DNA of 64,000 nt. Source: Candidatus Competibacteraceae bacterium (GTDB taxonomy: Bacteria > Pseudomonadota > Gammaproteobacteria > Competibacterales > Competibacteraceae). Where the stretch lies: the NCBI GenBank assembly GCA_016713505.1, contig JADJPA010000002.1:405756-469755 (forward strand). The letters run 5' to 3'. The translations under genes were made by a program, and so were the position numbers. Below, piece after piece: positions 24,561-34,723 of this stretch; the first letter of the stretch is position 1; every line of letters begins with the position of its first letter. The notes beneath the pieces were generated by a model. The model did no database searches and was not told the DNA's origin. It saw only the letters and a list, made by a program, of their open reading frames with translations.

Positions 24561-26993
24561 ATGACTTTAGCTCTTGCGGAGACTGCAACGCCACACGGTG
24601 TAGCCGAACCCTGGCGGCGAAACCTGCGCCACGAACTGACCGCCGAGCTGACCGGTCCCCGTCCCGCTTGGTGGTGGACGGGGCTGTCGCCGCAAGGGTG
24701 TCCCGGCGCGCGGGCGGACGGCACGCTGACCTCGTTGCCGCTGCCAGATTTGGCGACCTGCGCCCGCCAGCAGGTCTTGGACTATTTCAACAATACCTGG
24801 ACCCTGACCGAGACCCTGTTCTCCGGCCTGCGAAGCGAGGACGCTTTTTTCCGGCCGCCTTACCATCATTTGCGCCATCCGATGATCTTTTATTACGGCC
24901 ATCCTCCGGCGCTGTACGTCAACAAGCTGCGGGTGGCCGGTCTGATCGACCAGCCGTTGCATCCCTATTTCGAGCAGTTGTTCGAAACCGGGGTGGATGA
25001 GATGCGCTGGGACGACATGTCCAAGAACGAAATGCTCTGGCCCAGCATTCAGGAAGTCCACGCCTACCGCCAGCAGGTGTATCGCACGGTGCGGGAGGTC
25101 ATCGAAACGCATCCCGATTTGGCGGTCGGTCATGCGCCCATCACCCAGCAGCATCCGCTGTGGGCGCTGTTCATGGGTTTCGAACACGAGCGGATTCATC
25201 TGGAAACCTCCTCGGTGCTGATCCACGAACTGCCGCTCGCTTTGGTGCAACGTCCCGCCGAGTGGCCGAAGCCGCATCCGAGCGCCGCGCGGCCGGCGGC
25301 TTTCCCGCCGCGGGTCGGGCGCGATTATCCCGCTAACGAATTGATCGAGGTGCCGGGACAAGCGGTGAGGTTGGGCAAACCGTTGGACTGGCCTTCCTAC
25401 GGTTGGGACAACGAATACGGCCGGCGCGAAACGGCCATACCCGCGTTTCAGGCCAGCCGCTACCCGATCAGCAACGGTGAGTTCCATGCGTTTGTGGCGG
25501 CCGGCGGTTATCGCGAGCCGCGTTACTGGTCGGAAACCGGCTGGGCGTGGCGTTCGTTCCGCAACCTGAAAGGGCCGACCTTTTGGGTGCTGGACGGCCC
25601 GGCCGGCCTGCATCGCTACAAACTGCGCGCGCTGTTCGAGACCATCGAGATGCCGTGGGATTGGCCGGTCGAGGTCAATTACCACGAAGCCAAGGCTTAC
25701 TGTGCCTGGTGCGCCGAGCGGGAAGGAGGCTCTTATCGTTTGACCAGCGAAGCGGAGCATCAGGCGCTGCGCGGCGCTACCCAACGCGCGGCGGTTGCCG
25801 CAAGCGTCGCGAGCGATCCGGTGATGCGCTTCGCTGGCAACGCGCTGGCGCGGGAGTGCGGCTGGAATCTCAATCTTGCGCACGGCTCTTCCAGTCCGGT
25901 CGATGCGGGTCAACCGACCGAAGCCGGCTTTCATGAGGTGTTCGGCAACGTCTGGCAATGGCAGGAGGATCATTTCAACCCCTTGCCCGGCGGCAGAGTG
26001 CATCCTTATTACGACGATTTCAGCACGCCCTGTTACGACGGCCAGCATCAGATGATTCTGGGCGGTTCCTGGGTGTCCACCGGCGCTGAGGCGAGTATCT
26101 GGGCGCGCTTCCACTTCCGCCCGCATTTTTTCCAGCACGCCGGTTTCCGGCTGGCGCGCGGCGACGGCGATGGCGGCGCGGTGCGACTGGATGGAGCCGG
26201 AACGTCGGGACGGGTCTACGAAGACCCACAAATTCTCAACGAGTATTTGTTGCTGCACTACGGCGTGGCCGAGGAGCAGATGCCGTATGCGTTCGGTCCG
26301 CGCGACGCGGCAGAATTTCCGCCGCGCTGCGCCCGCTGGCTGCTCGACGCCGCCCGCGATTACGGAATTCCGACCGACCAGGCGCTGGATGTCGGTTGCG
26401 CGGTGGGCCGGGCCAGTTTCGAACTGGCGCGCGGCTATCGGAAGGTGTTGGGCGTCGATCTCAGCCGGGCTTTCATCGACGCCGCCGAGGCGTTGCGCCG
26501 CGATGGCGAACTGCGTTATTTCCGCAAGGATGAAGGCGAGCTGGGCGCGATGCTGAATGCGATGGTCGATCCGGCCATCGACCGCGGTCGGGTCAACTTC
26601 CGGCAGGCCGACGCCGGTTCGTTGCCGGCGGAACTGGTGGGGTTCGATGCCGTCTTGCTGGGCAACCTGCTGTGCCGGTTGCCCAGCCCCAAGGCGTTGT
26701 TGGGGCGGCTCGGCGGGCCGCGCGGACTGGTCAAGCCGGGCGGTTTGTTGGCGATCTTTTCGCCCTATAGTTGGCTGGAGCGGTTTACCCCACGAGAAGC
26801 GTGGCTGGGCGGCTGCGAGCGGGCTGGAGAACCGGTCGGCGGCGCCGAGGCGGTCAGCGAGTTGTTGCGGGGGGAAGGTTTCGAGTTGTTGCGCGAGGCC
26901 GACGTGCCGCTGCTCATCCGCGAGCACGCCCGCAAATATCAATACATCGTAAGCCACGCAACCTTATGGCGGCGCGGGACACCGCCTGGCTGA
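24561..26993 (+). CDS. ovoA: 5-histidylcysteine sulfoxide synthase / 4-mercaptohistidine N-methyltransferase (OvoA)
   Basis: A single 810-residue protein covering both steps of ovothiol A synthesis after the lyase. The N-terminal DinB-like domain carries iron-binding His residues (YHHLRHPMIFYYGH, and GFEHERIHLETSS with the HxxxH pair). The central FGE-sulfatase domain (ELIEVPGQAVRLGKPLDWPS ... VFGNVWQWQEDHFNPLPGG ... GGSWVSTGAEA) joins histidine to cysteine with oxygen. The C-terminal methyltransferase (about 590-800; ALDVGCAVGRASFELARGYR is the SAM loop) N-methylates the thiol-histidine. ATG 24561 with AGGTG upstream is preferred over TTG 24546. No separate sulfoxide lyase (OvoB) is adjacent. 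Ovothiol is a redox-active thiol linked to oxidative-stress defence. Confidence 0.93.
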   Translation: MTLALAETATPHGVAEPWRRNLRHELTAELTGPRPAWWWTGLSPQGCPGARADGTLTSLPLPDLATCARQQVLDYFNNTWTLTETLFSGLRSEDAFFRPPYHHLRHPMIFYYGHPPALYVNKLRVAGLIDQPLHPYFEQLFETGVDEMRWDDMSKNEMLWPSIQEVHAYRQQVYRTVREVIETHPDLAVGHAPITQQHPLWALFMGFEHERIHLETSSVLIHELPLALVQRPAEWPKPHPSAARPAAFPPRVGRDYPANELIEVPGQAVRLGKPLDWPSYGWDNEYGRRETAIPAFQASRYPISNGEFHAFVAAGGYREPRYWSETGWAWRSFRNLKGPTFWVLDGPAGLHRYKLRALFETIEMPWDWPVEVNYHEAKAYCAWCAEREGGSYRLTSEAEHQALRGATQRAAVAASVASDPVMRFAGNALARECGWNLNLAHGSSSPVDAGQPTEAGFHEVFGNVWQWQEDHFNPLPGGRVHPYYDDFSTPCYDGQHQMILGGSWVSTGAEASIWARFHFRPHFFQHAGFRLARGDGDGGAVRLDGAGTSGRVYEDPQILNEYLLLHYGVAEEQMPYAFGPRDAAEFPPRCARWLLDAARDYGIPTDQALDVGCAVGRASFELARGYRKVLGVDLSRAFIDAAEALRRDGELRYFRKDEGELGAMLNAMVDPAIDRGRVNFRQADAGSLPAELVGFDAVLLGNLLCRLPSPKALLGRLGGPRGLVKPGGLLAIFSPYSWLERFTPREAWLGGCERAGEPVGGAEAVSELLRGEGFELLREADVPLLIREHARKYQYIVSHATLWRRGTPPG

Positions 26994-27087
26994 GGATACG
27001 CTGTCCGCGTTCGCCCCGGCCGGACGCTGCCCGCCAGCGGGATCAGGCGGGCAGCCAGCGCCGGACATCCCGCTCGCTACAAGGAGT

Positions 27088-27690
27088 TCAGGCGGTGGCG
27101 GGAAGTTCCAGCACCGCGCCGCTGCCATCGCCTTCGACGCTTTGAACATAGAGCCGCGCGACCGTGGCGGCCGGCTGACCGCCGCGAATGTCCATGTGCA
27201 TGGCTTGTAGCGTCTCGGTCACCCACGGTGGGCTGACCGCGTTGACGCGAATCCCGCGCGGCGCTTCCAGCGCGGCGGCGCGGACAAAGCCTTCCAGCCC
27301 GGCGTTGACCAGACTGATGGCGGCGCTGCCGGGCATCGGCGAGCGCGCCAGCACCCCGCTGGTCAGCGTGAACGAGCCGCCATCCCGAATCTGAAAAAAG
27401 CCGGTTCTCACCAGATTGACCTGCCCCATCAGCTTGTTCGCCAGGCTGAATTCGAAGTCGTCGTCGCTCAGACCGGCGAGCGGCCCGAAGCGAGCCAGAC
27501 CGGCGGCGCTGATCACGGCATCCACCGATCCGGCGGCTTCGAACATCGCTCGAATCGAATCCGGTTGGGCCAGATCGACTGTGAGGGGCGTGCTGCCGTG
27601 GCTGACGGGAACGATGTCGTGGCGGCCGGAAAGGGCGCCGACTACCGCCCGGCCGATCGTGCCGGTGGCGCCGATGACGAGGATGCGCAT
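27088..27690 (-). CDS. Short-chain dehydrogenase/reductase
   Basis: A compact 200-residue SDR. The NAD(P) loop is MRILVIGATGTIGRAVV, followed by ISAAG in place of NNAG. The usual YxxxK catalytic pair is not obvious: the expected region reads SAAISLVNAGLEGFVRAAAL, lacking the Tyr, so catalysis may be altered or lost, as in several short SDRs of this family. It is close in pattern to the family with the LTSGVLARSPMPGSAA segment. The substrate is unknown. It stands alone, with stop-to-stop spacing of 94 bp to the convergent ovoA. Confidence 0.85.
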   Translation of the reverse strand: MRILVIGATGTIGRAVVGALSGRHDIVPVSHGSTPLTVDLAQPDSIRAMFEAAGSVDAVISAAGLARFGPLAGLSDDDFEFSLANKLMGQVNLVRTGFFQIRDGGSFTLTSGVLARSPMPGSAAISLVNAGLEGFVRAAALEAPRGIRVNAVSPPWVTETLQAMHMDIRGGQPAATVARLYVQSVEGDGSGAVLELPATA

Positions 27691-27839
27691 GAGGATTCTC
27701 CTGGGTGCGGGTGGTTGATGGCAGGGCTTAGTGACCAGCCCTGTCGCTATTTAGAGATGATCCAGCGCGGAACGTGCCTCATTTGACTCAAGTCGCGCCA
27801 ATTTTTCCGAACGGAGTCGCGCGGCCCCGCGGCTTGAAC

Positions 27840-30800
27840 TTAGCCCTGTTGCAATAATTCCAGCCATTCCTCCGCTGAAATCTTGCCGCTGACGCCGGTT
27901 CCTTCCAGCAAACGTTCCGCCAGATCCCGTTTTTGGTGATGCAAGGCGACGATCTTCTCTTCGATGGTCCCTTGGGCCACCAGCCGATAGATCGTCACCG
28001 GTCGTTGCTGGCCGATCCGATGAGCGCGATCCGTCGCCTGATCTTCCACCGCCGGGTTCCACCACGGGTCCATGTGGATCACGTAATCGGCGGCGGTGAG
28101 GTTCAAGCCCAAACCGCCCGCTCTTAGGCTGATCAGAAACACATCGCCGTGTCCGGCCTGAAAAGCGTCCACCCTCTGCTTGCGCTCCGGCCCCGGCGTG
28201 CTCCCGTCCAGATATTGATAAGCCACCCCTTTCCGCTCCAATGCGGCGCGGAGCAGGGCGAGGTGATCGACGAACTGGCTGAAGACCAAAGCCTTGTGGC
28301 GGTTCTCCAGCAGTTCATCCAGAATCTCTTCGAACGCGGCCAGTTTGGCGCCGCTCAAATCAATATCTGGCAGCACCAGGCTAGGGTGGCAACAGGCCCG
28401 GCGCAGCTTCATGATTTCGGCGAGAATTTGCAGCGGTTTCTGGCCTTCCGTTTGGTCCAGCTTGGCCAGTTTGGCCAGTACTTGCTGGCGCAGCGCTTCG
28501 TACAAGGTCATTTCCGCGGCGCCCAGTTCCACCCGGCGCACTATCTCGGTGCGCGATGGCAATGCTTCCAACACCTCGGATTTCAGCCGGCGCAGGATGA
28601 AAGGCTGAATCAGTTTTTTTAGCCGGTGGCGAGCGTGCGCGTCCTGATCCCGCTCGATGGGCGTCGCGAAGCGTTGGTTGAAACGTTCCAGGGAGCCCAG
28701 CAGGTTCGGATTGATGAAGCGAAACAGATTCCACAACTCGCCCAGATGGTTTTCGATCGGGGTGCCGGTGAGGATCATCTTGAAGTCGCCGCGCAGGGCC
28801 AAAGCCGCTTGAGAGCGCTTGGTGGCCGGATTTTTGATGGCCTGGGCCTCATCGAGCACCAGAGTTCGCCACTGGATTTGCGCCAGGCGCTCCGCTTCCT
28901 GTTGCAGCAGGCCGTAGCTGCACACCAACACATCGAAAGCGCCCAGGCGGGCCAAGGTTTGCTCGCGGTCGCCGCCGCCGAAAACGCCGGCGTGCAAGGT
29001 GGGCGCGAAACGGCGGATTTCGTCCAACCAGTTCAAGCACACCGAAGTCGGCGCCACCACCAGCGTCGGGCCGTCCTGCGTTCGGGTCAGCAGCAGGGCC
29101 AGCGCCTGCACCGTCTTGCCCAGGCCCATATCGTCGGCCAGACAAGCGCCCACCCCCCAGTGCGCCAGGCGCGCCAGCCACTGAAAGCCTTGCTCTTGGT
29201 AATCCCGCAGTTCCGCCTGCAAGGTGGAAGGCGTCACGGCGCGCAACGCCTCGGTTGCGCGCAGCCGCGCCAGATGCGCTTTCCAGCCCGCATCCCCGCG
29301 TGCGGAACCGGCCTCCGCCGCGAAGGTTTCCAGCGCCGGCGCGGCCAGCGGATGCACGCGCACGCCCTTGGCGGTCAGTTCGCCCAGGCCGCTCAGCTCT
29401 TCCAGCCGCTGCCGGAATTCGCGGGTCAGGGCCAGGAATCGACCTTCGCCCAGCGGCACGAACCGGCCGGGCGTTTGTTCGAGCAACTCCAGCAGCCGGC
29501 GCAAATCCATCACCGAGTCATCTTCCAGCCGCAGTTCGCCGCTGAAATCGAACCAGTCACGCTGCTGTTTGATGTTCAGGCGCAGTTGCTGGAGCGAGAT
29601 TTGATGGTTCACCTTGAAGCGTTCGCCTTCCGGCCACTCCAGCACCACCTGATCGCCCAGCGCCTGCAATTCCAGCAGCGCTTCCAGGCAGCTTTCTGGA
29701 TCGGCCAGCCACCATTCGCCGCTGACGGGCGGTTGGCGGGCTAGGGTCGGCACCGCCGTGACGAGCTGGGCGACCCGTTGCCGTTCCAGTTTCAGATCGC
29801 GGCGGGCTTGCCGGCGGCGGCCCTCGATTTCGGCGATCACCCGCTCGCCGCCGACGCCGGGCCGGTAGTAAGGGCCGCCGGTTGCGAACGGTTTTACCAG
29901 CGGCTCGATTTTTAGCCCGCTGCCGAAGGGCAACAAATGCAGATGAATCTGAGAGTCGGCGGCGATTTCCTCCAAGCTGTCCACTCCCGCGCCGACGCTG
30001 GACTGCACGGTGACCACGCCAGACAGGGCGGCCACGGTTTCCAGCACCCGCGGCTCGGCCGCCGCCGGCACCAGCAAACCCTCGCCCAGGATCGTCAGAA
30101 TCCGCTGGTGGGTGTCATTGAACGCAATTACCTTGAGCCGGGTGTTGGTTTCCTTGACCACCTTCAGGGAGTCGCCCGGCAACGCTTTGGGAGACAGCTC
30201 CAGCCGCCAGCGCGAACCGTCGGGGACCACCAGCAGCTCCGGTTCGCCGCGGACCAGCTCCACGCGTACCTCGGGGGCGTCTTCCCAAAACAGGAGCGGG
30301 TGGCCTACCAGCAGCGGCAGCGCTTTTTGCAGGTCGATCTCGTAGTTGGCGCCGCCGTAGTAGCCGGAATAGCTCTGACGGATGGCGGCGCAGATTTTCA
30401 GATCCTGGGGGGTGAGAAACTCCAAGCGCTCCGAACGGGAGTAGAGCCGTTTCAAGGCGATGGGCCGGCCGCGCGTCCACAGCCCGCGCGCATCGCGCTT
30501 CTGCTCGCGAGGGGTCGCCAGACAGTGGCCGCTGTCATGCCAGCGCAGCGCCCACGCCAGGCGCGTCTGGGTTGCCGCCGGCGGCGGCTCCCGTGCGGCG
30601 CTCACGTCCAGCAGGGCGTTCAGGGCATGTTCCCAGGATTCCTTGCGCCGGAACAACCGAACCAGAGCACGCCCGCTGCCTTCGGCTTGATGTTGCAGTG
30701 AAGCCGGTTGGCTGCTTCTTTGGCGCTGCACCTGTTGGACTAAATCGGTCAGTTCGTTTTCGAACCAGCGGTAAGCGCTGTTGCGGGCAAACCGCGCCAG

Positions 30801-32015
30801 CAGTTCCACCGGTTCGCGCAGGGTTTGGAGTTCGGCGGCGTTTACCCAGAACAGCGCCAGCAGTTGAAAAAACCGGTCGGCGACCGGTCGCGGCGCGGAT
30901 CCGGCCAGGGGTGTAGGTTCTTTACGCAAGCCTTGCTGGATTTCGACCACCTCGCGCAGGCTTTGATAGAGCGGGAGGAACGGGTAGCGGGCGTTTCTGT
31001 CGAACGCGGGCGCCATCGCGTCCGCCGCCTGACGCAAGCGGGCGGGGGTGCCGCTGGCCAGCAGCGCCAGGATGAAAAAAACCCCGGCCAGATGGTCGAA
31101 GAAAATCTTGCGCTTGCGGGTCCGCTGCCGCAGCAGTTTCAGAGCGGCCTCGTAGTGCTGGATGGCCTCCTCGTCGGCCCCTTCCAAGAAGGCCAGCCAA
31201 CCGCGCAGCGCTTCGCCATGATCGGTGTCGGCCGGGCTGAGATAGCGCCGCGCCCGCGCCGGTTCTCCGCATAGCAGCCAGTGTTCGGCCAGATGGTAGC
31301 GCAGGATGTCGGGGCAACGGTTCTCGGCCAACAGCGCTTCCGCCAGGGCCAGCGCCGCCGTGGCCGGCTCGAAATCGCGCACGCCCGCCGTGAAGATGGC
31401 GGCCAGCGCTTCGCCCAGCAACTCGTCGGGTAACTCCCGCAAACCTTCGGCGGTGAAAGGATTGTTGAAAATGAGCAACCACGGCGGATAGTGGTAACAA
31501 TCGTTCGGAAACTGTTTGGCGCAGGTTTCCAGAAGGCACCGCGCCTGCTGGGTGTCGCGCCGGTGGAAAGCGATGCGCAATTCGCGCAGCGCTTGCCGGT
31601 AGGTATAGAAATAGGGGTAATCGCCGCCCCAGCCGGGCGTGCGAAAGGTGTCTTGCACGGCGGCCGCCAAGACCTCGAAATGGCCTTCCCGAGCCGCCCG
31701 CCGCGTCGCTTCTTCCACCAGCAGGGGATGGCAACGTAACTGATTGTTCGATTTGAGCACCAGCTTTGCATCGACCAATTTGTTGAGCAGGGACGATAAA
31801 CCGGGTACCGGAAAGCCCTTGGCCGCGAACGCCGGCAGAGCGCAGCGGCGCACGCAATTCAAGAGCGAGTTTTTGGCCGCCCCGTCATAAACCACGGACA
31901 GCAGTTGCAGGACGGCTTGTTCCAACGGTGTTAGCGCTTCGTAAGCCTCAATGAGCTGGCGGCGTAGTAGGTGATCGTCGGTAACAGGCATCGACGCGGG
32001 CTTCCTCTCTGACAT
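27840..32015 (-). CDS. Very large SNF2-family helicase/ATPase
   Basis: A 1391-residue protein. The C-terminal 480 residues are a SWI2/SNF2 motor: Walker A in ADDMGLGKTVQALALL (about residue 960), VLDEAQAIKN, LTGTPIENHLGELWNLFRFI, then helicase-C with KALVFSQFVDHLALL, GLNLTAADYVIHMDPWWNP and DRAHRIGQQRPVTIYRL. The N-terminal 900 residues are helical and Leu-rich with TPR-like stretches (residues about 190-330) and no recognised domain. Such proteins translocate on duplex DNA and remodel protein-DNA complexes. There is no nuclease or methylase neighbour, so a defence role is not supported here. ATG 32015 is taken; a second Met lies nine codons in. Confidence 0.9.
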   Translation of the reverse strand: MSERKPASMPVTDDHLLRRQLIEAYEALTPLEQAVLQLLSVVYDGAAKNSLLNCVRRCALPAFAAKGFPVPGLSSLLNKLVDAKLVLKSNNQLRCHPLLVEEATRRAAREGHFEVLAAAVQDTFRTPGWGGDYPYFYTYRQALRELRIAFHRRDTQQARCLLETCAKQFPNDCYHYPPWLLIFNNPFTAEGLRELPDELLGEALAAIFTAGVRDFEPATAALALAEALLAENRCPDILRYHLAEHWLLCGEPARARRYLSPADTDHGEALRGWLAFLEGADEEAIQHYEAALKLLRQRTRKRKIFFDHLAGVFFILALLASGTPARLRQAADAMAPAFDRNARYPFLPLYQSLREVVEIQQGLRKEPTPLAGSAPRPVADRFFQLLALFWVNAAELQTLREPVELLARFARNSAYRWFENELTDLVQQVQRQRSSQPASLQHQAEGSGRALVRLFRRKESWEHALNALLDVSAAREPPPAATQTRLAWALRWHDSGHCLATPREQKRDARGLWTRGRPIALKRLYSRSERLEFLTPQDLKICAAIRQSYSGYYGGANYEIDLQKALPLLVGHPLLFWEDAPEVRVELVRGEPELLVVPDGSRWRLELSPKALPGDSLKVVKETNTRLKVIAFNDTHQRILTILGEGLLVPAAAEPRVLETVAALSGVVTVQSSVGAGVDSLEEIAADSQIHLHLLPFGSGLKIEPLVKPFATGGPYYRPGVGGERVIAEIEGRRRQARRDLKLERQRVAQLVTAVPTLARQPPVSGEWWLADPESCLEALLELQALGDQVVLEWPEGERFKVNHQISLQQLRLNIKQQRDWFDFSGELRLEDDSVMDLRRLLELLEQTPGRFVPLGEGRFLALTREFRQRLEELSGLGELTAKGVRVHPLAAPALETFAAEAGSARGDAGWKAHLARLRATEALRAVTPSTLQAELRDYQEQGFQWLARLAHWGVGACLADDMGLGKTVQALALLLTRTQDGPTLVVAPTSVCLNWLDEIRRFAPTLHAGVFGGGDREQTLARLGAFDVLVCSYGLLQQEAERLAQIQWRTLVLDEAQAIKNPATKRSQAALALRGDFKMILTGTPIENHLGELWNLFRFINPNLLGSLERFNQRFATPIERDQDAHARHRLKKLIQPFILRRLKSEVLEALPSRTEIVRRVELGAAEMTLYEALRQQVLAKLAKLDQTEGQKPLQILAEIMKLRRACCHPSLVLPDIDLSGAKLAAFEEILDELLENRHKALVFSQFVDHLALLRAALERKGVAYQYLDGSTPGPERKQRVDAFQAGHGDVFLISLRAGGLGLNLTAADYVIHMDPWWNPAVEDQATDRAHRIGQQRPVTIYRLVAQGTIEEKIVALHHQKRDLAERLLEGTGVSGKISAEEWLELLQQG

Positions 32016-32221
32016 CCGCTGATTTTATATCATCATTTAACAGCGAATAAAATGTATCGGCGCTATCCCGGCGCGCGGAAGAAGGTCGCGAGGCGAGCAA
32101 AGTGCCGGAATGACGGGGGGTGGGGCTTTTGCTCCAGCTCAGCAGCCCCGCCGCTTGCGGCGGAGTTACTGAGTTTGGGCGCGCGCTGGGTTCGGCGGTA
32201 TCTCGGTGTTTTTGGGCGCCC

Positions 32222-33562
32222 TCAGCTTTTCGCGGGCGCGGGCCGTTGGTCGATCGCATCGAGCACCTGCTCGGGCTCTTCGGCGAGTGCGACGGCCTCG
32301 TTATTGAGAACGGCGTTCATGCGGTGGGTATCCAGATCGTGGGTCCACTTGCCGACCACCACGGTGGCGACGCCGTTGCCGATCAGGTTGGTCAGGGCGC
32401 GGGCTTCCGACATAAAGCGGTCGATGCCCAGAATGAGCGCCAACCCCGCCACCGGTACGTTGCCGACCGCCGCCAAGGTGGCGGCCAGCACGATGAAACC
32501 GCTGCCGGTGACCCCGGCCGCGCCTTTCGAGGTCAACAGCAGGACGGCCAGCAACGAGATCTCCTGGATCAGCGTCAACGGGGTGTTGGTGGCCTGGGCG
32601 ATAAACACCGCCGCCATGGTCAGATAGATCGAGGTGCCGTCGAGATTGAAGGAGTAGCCGGTCGGGATCACCAAGCCGACGGTCGATTTGCGCACGCCCA
32701 GATTTTCCATCTTGGCCATCATGCGCGGCAGCACCGCTTCGGAGGACGAAGTGCCGAGTACGATAAGCAGTTCTTCCTTGATGTATTTGATGAATTTCCA
32801 GATCGAAAACCCGTGAAAGCGCGCGATGCTGCCTAGCACCACGAAGATGAACAGCAGACAGGTCAAATAGAAAGTGCCCATCAGTTTGGCCAATGAGGTC
32901 AAGGAACCCAGGCCATATTTACCGATGGTGAACGACATGGCGCCGAAGGCGCCGATGGGGGCGACTTTCATGATGAAGCCGACGATGACGAACAGCACGT
33001 GCGAGAACTTCTCGATCATGTCGAACACCAGCGTGCCGCGCCCGCCGAACTTGTGCAGGGCAAAGCCGAACAGCACCGCAATCAGCAATACTTGCAGCAT
33101 TTCACCCTTGGCGAAGGCGTCGGTGAAGGTGGTGGGAATGATGTTCAGCAAGAAGTCGGTGGTGCCTTGCATCTTGCCCGGCCCGGTGTATTGCGACACG
33201 CTCTTGGTGTCCAGCGTGGCGGGATCGATGTTCATGCCGCCGCCGGGGTTCAGCAGGTTGACCAGGGTCAAGCCGACGATCAAGGCGACCGTGCTCACCA
33301 CCTCGAAGTACAGCAGCGCATAACCGCCGGTCTTGCCGACTTTTTTCATGTCCTCCATGCCCGCGATGCCGACCACCACCGTGCAGAAAATGACGGGGGC
33401 GATGATCATTTTGATCAGTTTGATGAACGCATCGCCGAACGGCTTCATGGCCGTGCCGGTCTCGGGAAAGAAGTGACCGAGCAAGACGCCGATCACGATG
33501 GCCGTGATGACCTGGAGGTACAGCGACTTGTAGAACGGTTGTTTCTTGACGGGTTCGTCCAC
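32222..33562 (-). CDS. dctA: C4-dicarboxylate/H+ symporter DctA
   Basis: A 446-residue member of the dicarboxylate/amino acid:cation symporter family. It has hydrophobic helices throughout, KMIIAPVIFCTVVVGIAG, and the substrate-site signatures LGTSSSEAVLPRMM (hairpin 1), PTGYSFNLDGTSIYLTMAAV and SKGAAGVTGSGFIVLAATL (hairpin 2). It imports succinate, fumarate and malate across the inner membrane. It lies upstream of, and on the same strand as, the SNF2 gene with a 206-bp gap. The gene at 33698 for an amino-acid binding protein precedes it on the same strand with 135 bp between. It is full length and intact. Confidence 0.95.
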   Translation of the reverse strand: MDEPVKKQPFYKSLYLQVITAIVIGVLLGHFFPETGTAMKPFGDAFIKLIKMIIAPVIFCTVVVGIAGMEDMKKVGKTGGYALLYFEVVSTVALIVGLTLVNLLNPGGGMNIDPATLDTKSVSQYTGPGKMQGTTDFLLNIIPTTFTDAFAKGEMLQVLLIAVLFGFALHKFGGRGTLVFDMIEKFSHVLFVIVGFIMKVAPIGAFGAMSFTIGKYGLGSLTSLAKLMGTFYLTCLLFIFVVLGSIARFHGFSIWKFIKYIKEELLIVLGTSSSEAVLPRMMAKMENLGVRKSTVGLVIPTGYSFNLDGTSIYLTMAAVFIAQATNTPLTLIQEISLLAVLLLTSKGAAGVTGSGFIVLAATLAAVGNVPVAGLALILGIDRFMSEARALTNLIGNGVATVVVGKWTHDLDTHRMNAVLNNEAVALAEEPEQVLDAIDQRPAPAKS

Positions 33563-33697
33563 GGTGGTTTCCTCTGGTGCTGTTGCTTTTGTTGTGTTCT
33601 GGCCGTTCGGGCGGTCTTGGATCAGGGAGCCCTCAAGCGCCTCTCAACGCCGGGTCAGGCGTCTGCTCTGGTCGGTTGGCGCAACCGCGCGCCAGAT

Positions 33698-34723
33698 TCA
33701 GTCAGCCGCCAAGCCTTGAAGTTGGAACACGTGCTCAAGGTGCGGGCTCATCGGCAGATTCAGGCTGACGCCCGAAGGCAGCGGACGCTGGAACCAGCGG
33801 CGGTAGATCGCCCTGATCTCCCGGCTGCCGGCCAGCCGTTCGAAGGCGTGCCGGATCACCTCGGCAAACTCGCTATCGTCGCGACGGAACATCAGCGCGT
33901 AGTCGGCATACGTGAGAAAGTCACCCACCACGCGATAGTCGGTTTCGACATCGCGCGCCGCCATCATGCCGTGCAGTTGCACCTCGTCGTTGATGAAGGC
34001 GTCGGCTTTGCCCGCCGCCAGCGTCTCGAACGATTGGTTGTGGTCGTCGGCAAAGACGAACTGGATGGCGAGATTTTGTTGCTGGGCGATTTTCGGAATG
34101 GTTTCGGCGTGAATCGTGCCTTTGGTGAGCACCGCCGTCTTGCCTTGCAGCCCGCGCAGCGACACGATGCCGCTGCCGCGCTTGACCAATAATTTAGCGC
34201 CGGTCACGAACAGGGTCGGGGAAAAACCGAAGGTGGCGCGCCGCTCCGCGCTGGCGGTGGTGGAACCGCATTCGATGTCGACCGCGCCGCTTTTGACCAA
34301 CTCGAAGCGGTTTTCCGGCGTCACCGGCACGTAGTCGGTTTTAAGGTCTTCCTTGTGCAGATGGCGGGCGATTTCTTCAACCACTACTTCACAGAGATCG
34401 AGCGAGTAGCCGATGGGATGCCGCTTGGCGTCCAGAAAGGCGAAAGGCGGCGAGTTCTCGCGATGGCCGACGCGAATCACCCCGGAATCATAGATTTTCT
34501 GCAACGTCCCGGAGAAAGGATGAACGACGGGAAATTCCTTTTGCTGCGCCTCCGTGCCGGCAACCGTGAGCGCACCCGCGAGAAAGACCGCCCATTGAAA
34601 CCGCCGTGCGGCGCCAGACGAGCGAACGGACAGAGGCCGGTCTAGGTGGGCCGGGACAATCTTGAAAAGCGCCAGACAAGCGTTACGGGCGCGTTCGAAA
34701 AGTAACCAGCTCCAGTTACCCAT
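33698..34723 (-). CDS. Amino acid ABC transporter substrate-binding protein (GltI-like)
   Basis: A 341-residue periplasmic binding protein of family 3. A long N-terminus with a hydrophobic signal segment (FQWAVFLAGALTVAGTEAQ) precedes the mature domain: SGVIRVGHRENSPPFAFLD, IGYSLDLCEVVVEEIARHL, PENRFELVKSGAVDIECGST, and RATFGFSPTLF. The GltI/glutamate-aspartate type is the closest pattern. No permease or ATPase is adjacent, so it is an orphan subunit or serves a distant transporter. An internal start nearer the signal segment is possible, because the first 45 residues are unusually long. Confidence 0.85.
   Translation of the reverse strand: MGNWSWLLFERARNACLALFKIVPAHLDRPLSVRSSGAARRFQWAVFLAGALTVAGTEAQQKEFPVVHPFSGTLQKIYDSGVIRVGHRENSPPFAFLDAKRHPIGYSLDLCEVVVEEIARHLHKEDLKTDYVPVTPENRFELVKSGAVDIECGSTTASAERRATFGFSPTLFVTGAKLLVKRGSGIVSLRGLQGKTAVLTKGTIHAETIPKIAQQQNLAIQFVFADDHNQSFETLAAGKADAFINDEVQLHGMMAARDVETDYRVVGDFLTYADYALMFRRDDSEFAEVIRHAFERLAGSREIRAIYRRWFQRPLPSGVSLNLPMSPHLEHVFQLQGLAAD

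Noticed and set aside
24567..26957. A 796-codon open frame antisense to ovoA
   Set aside because: It is a GC-rich shadow of ovoA: the overlapping strand has a full set of OvoA motifs, and the antisense protein is His/Gln/Arg-rich without any domain.
27840..32015. A defence island around the SNF2 gene
   Set aside because: Neighbours are dctA, an SDR and OvoA; no nuclease, methylase or other defence partner is adjacent.
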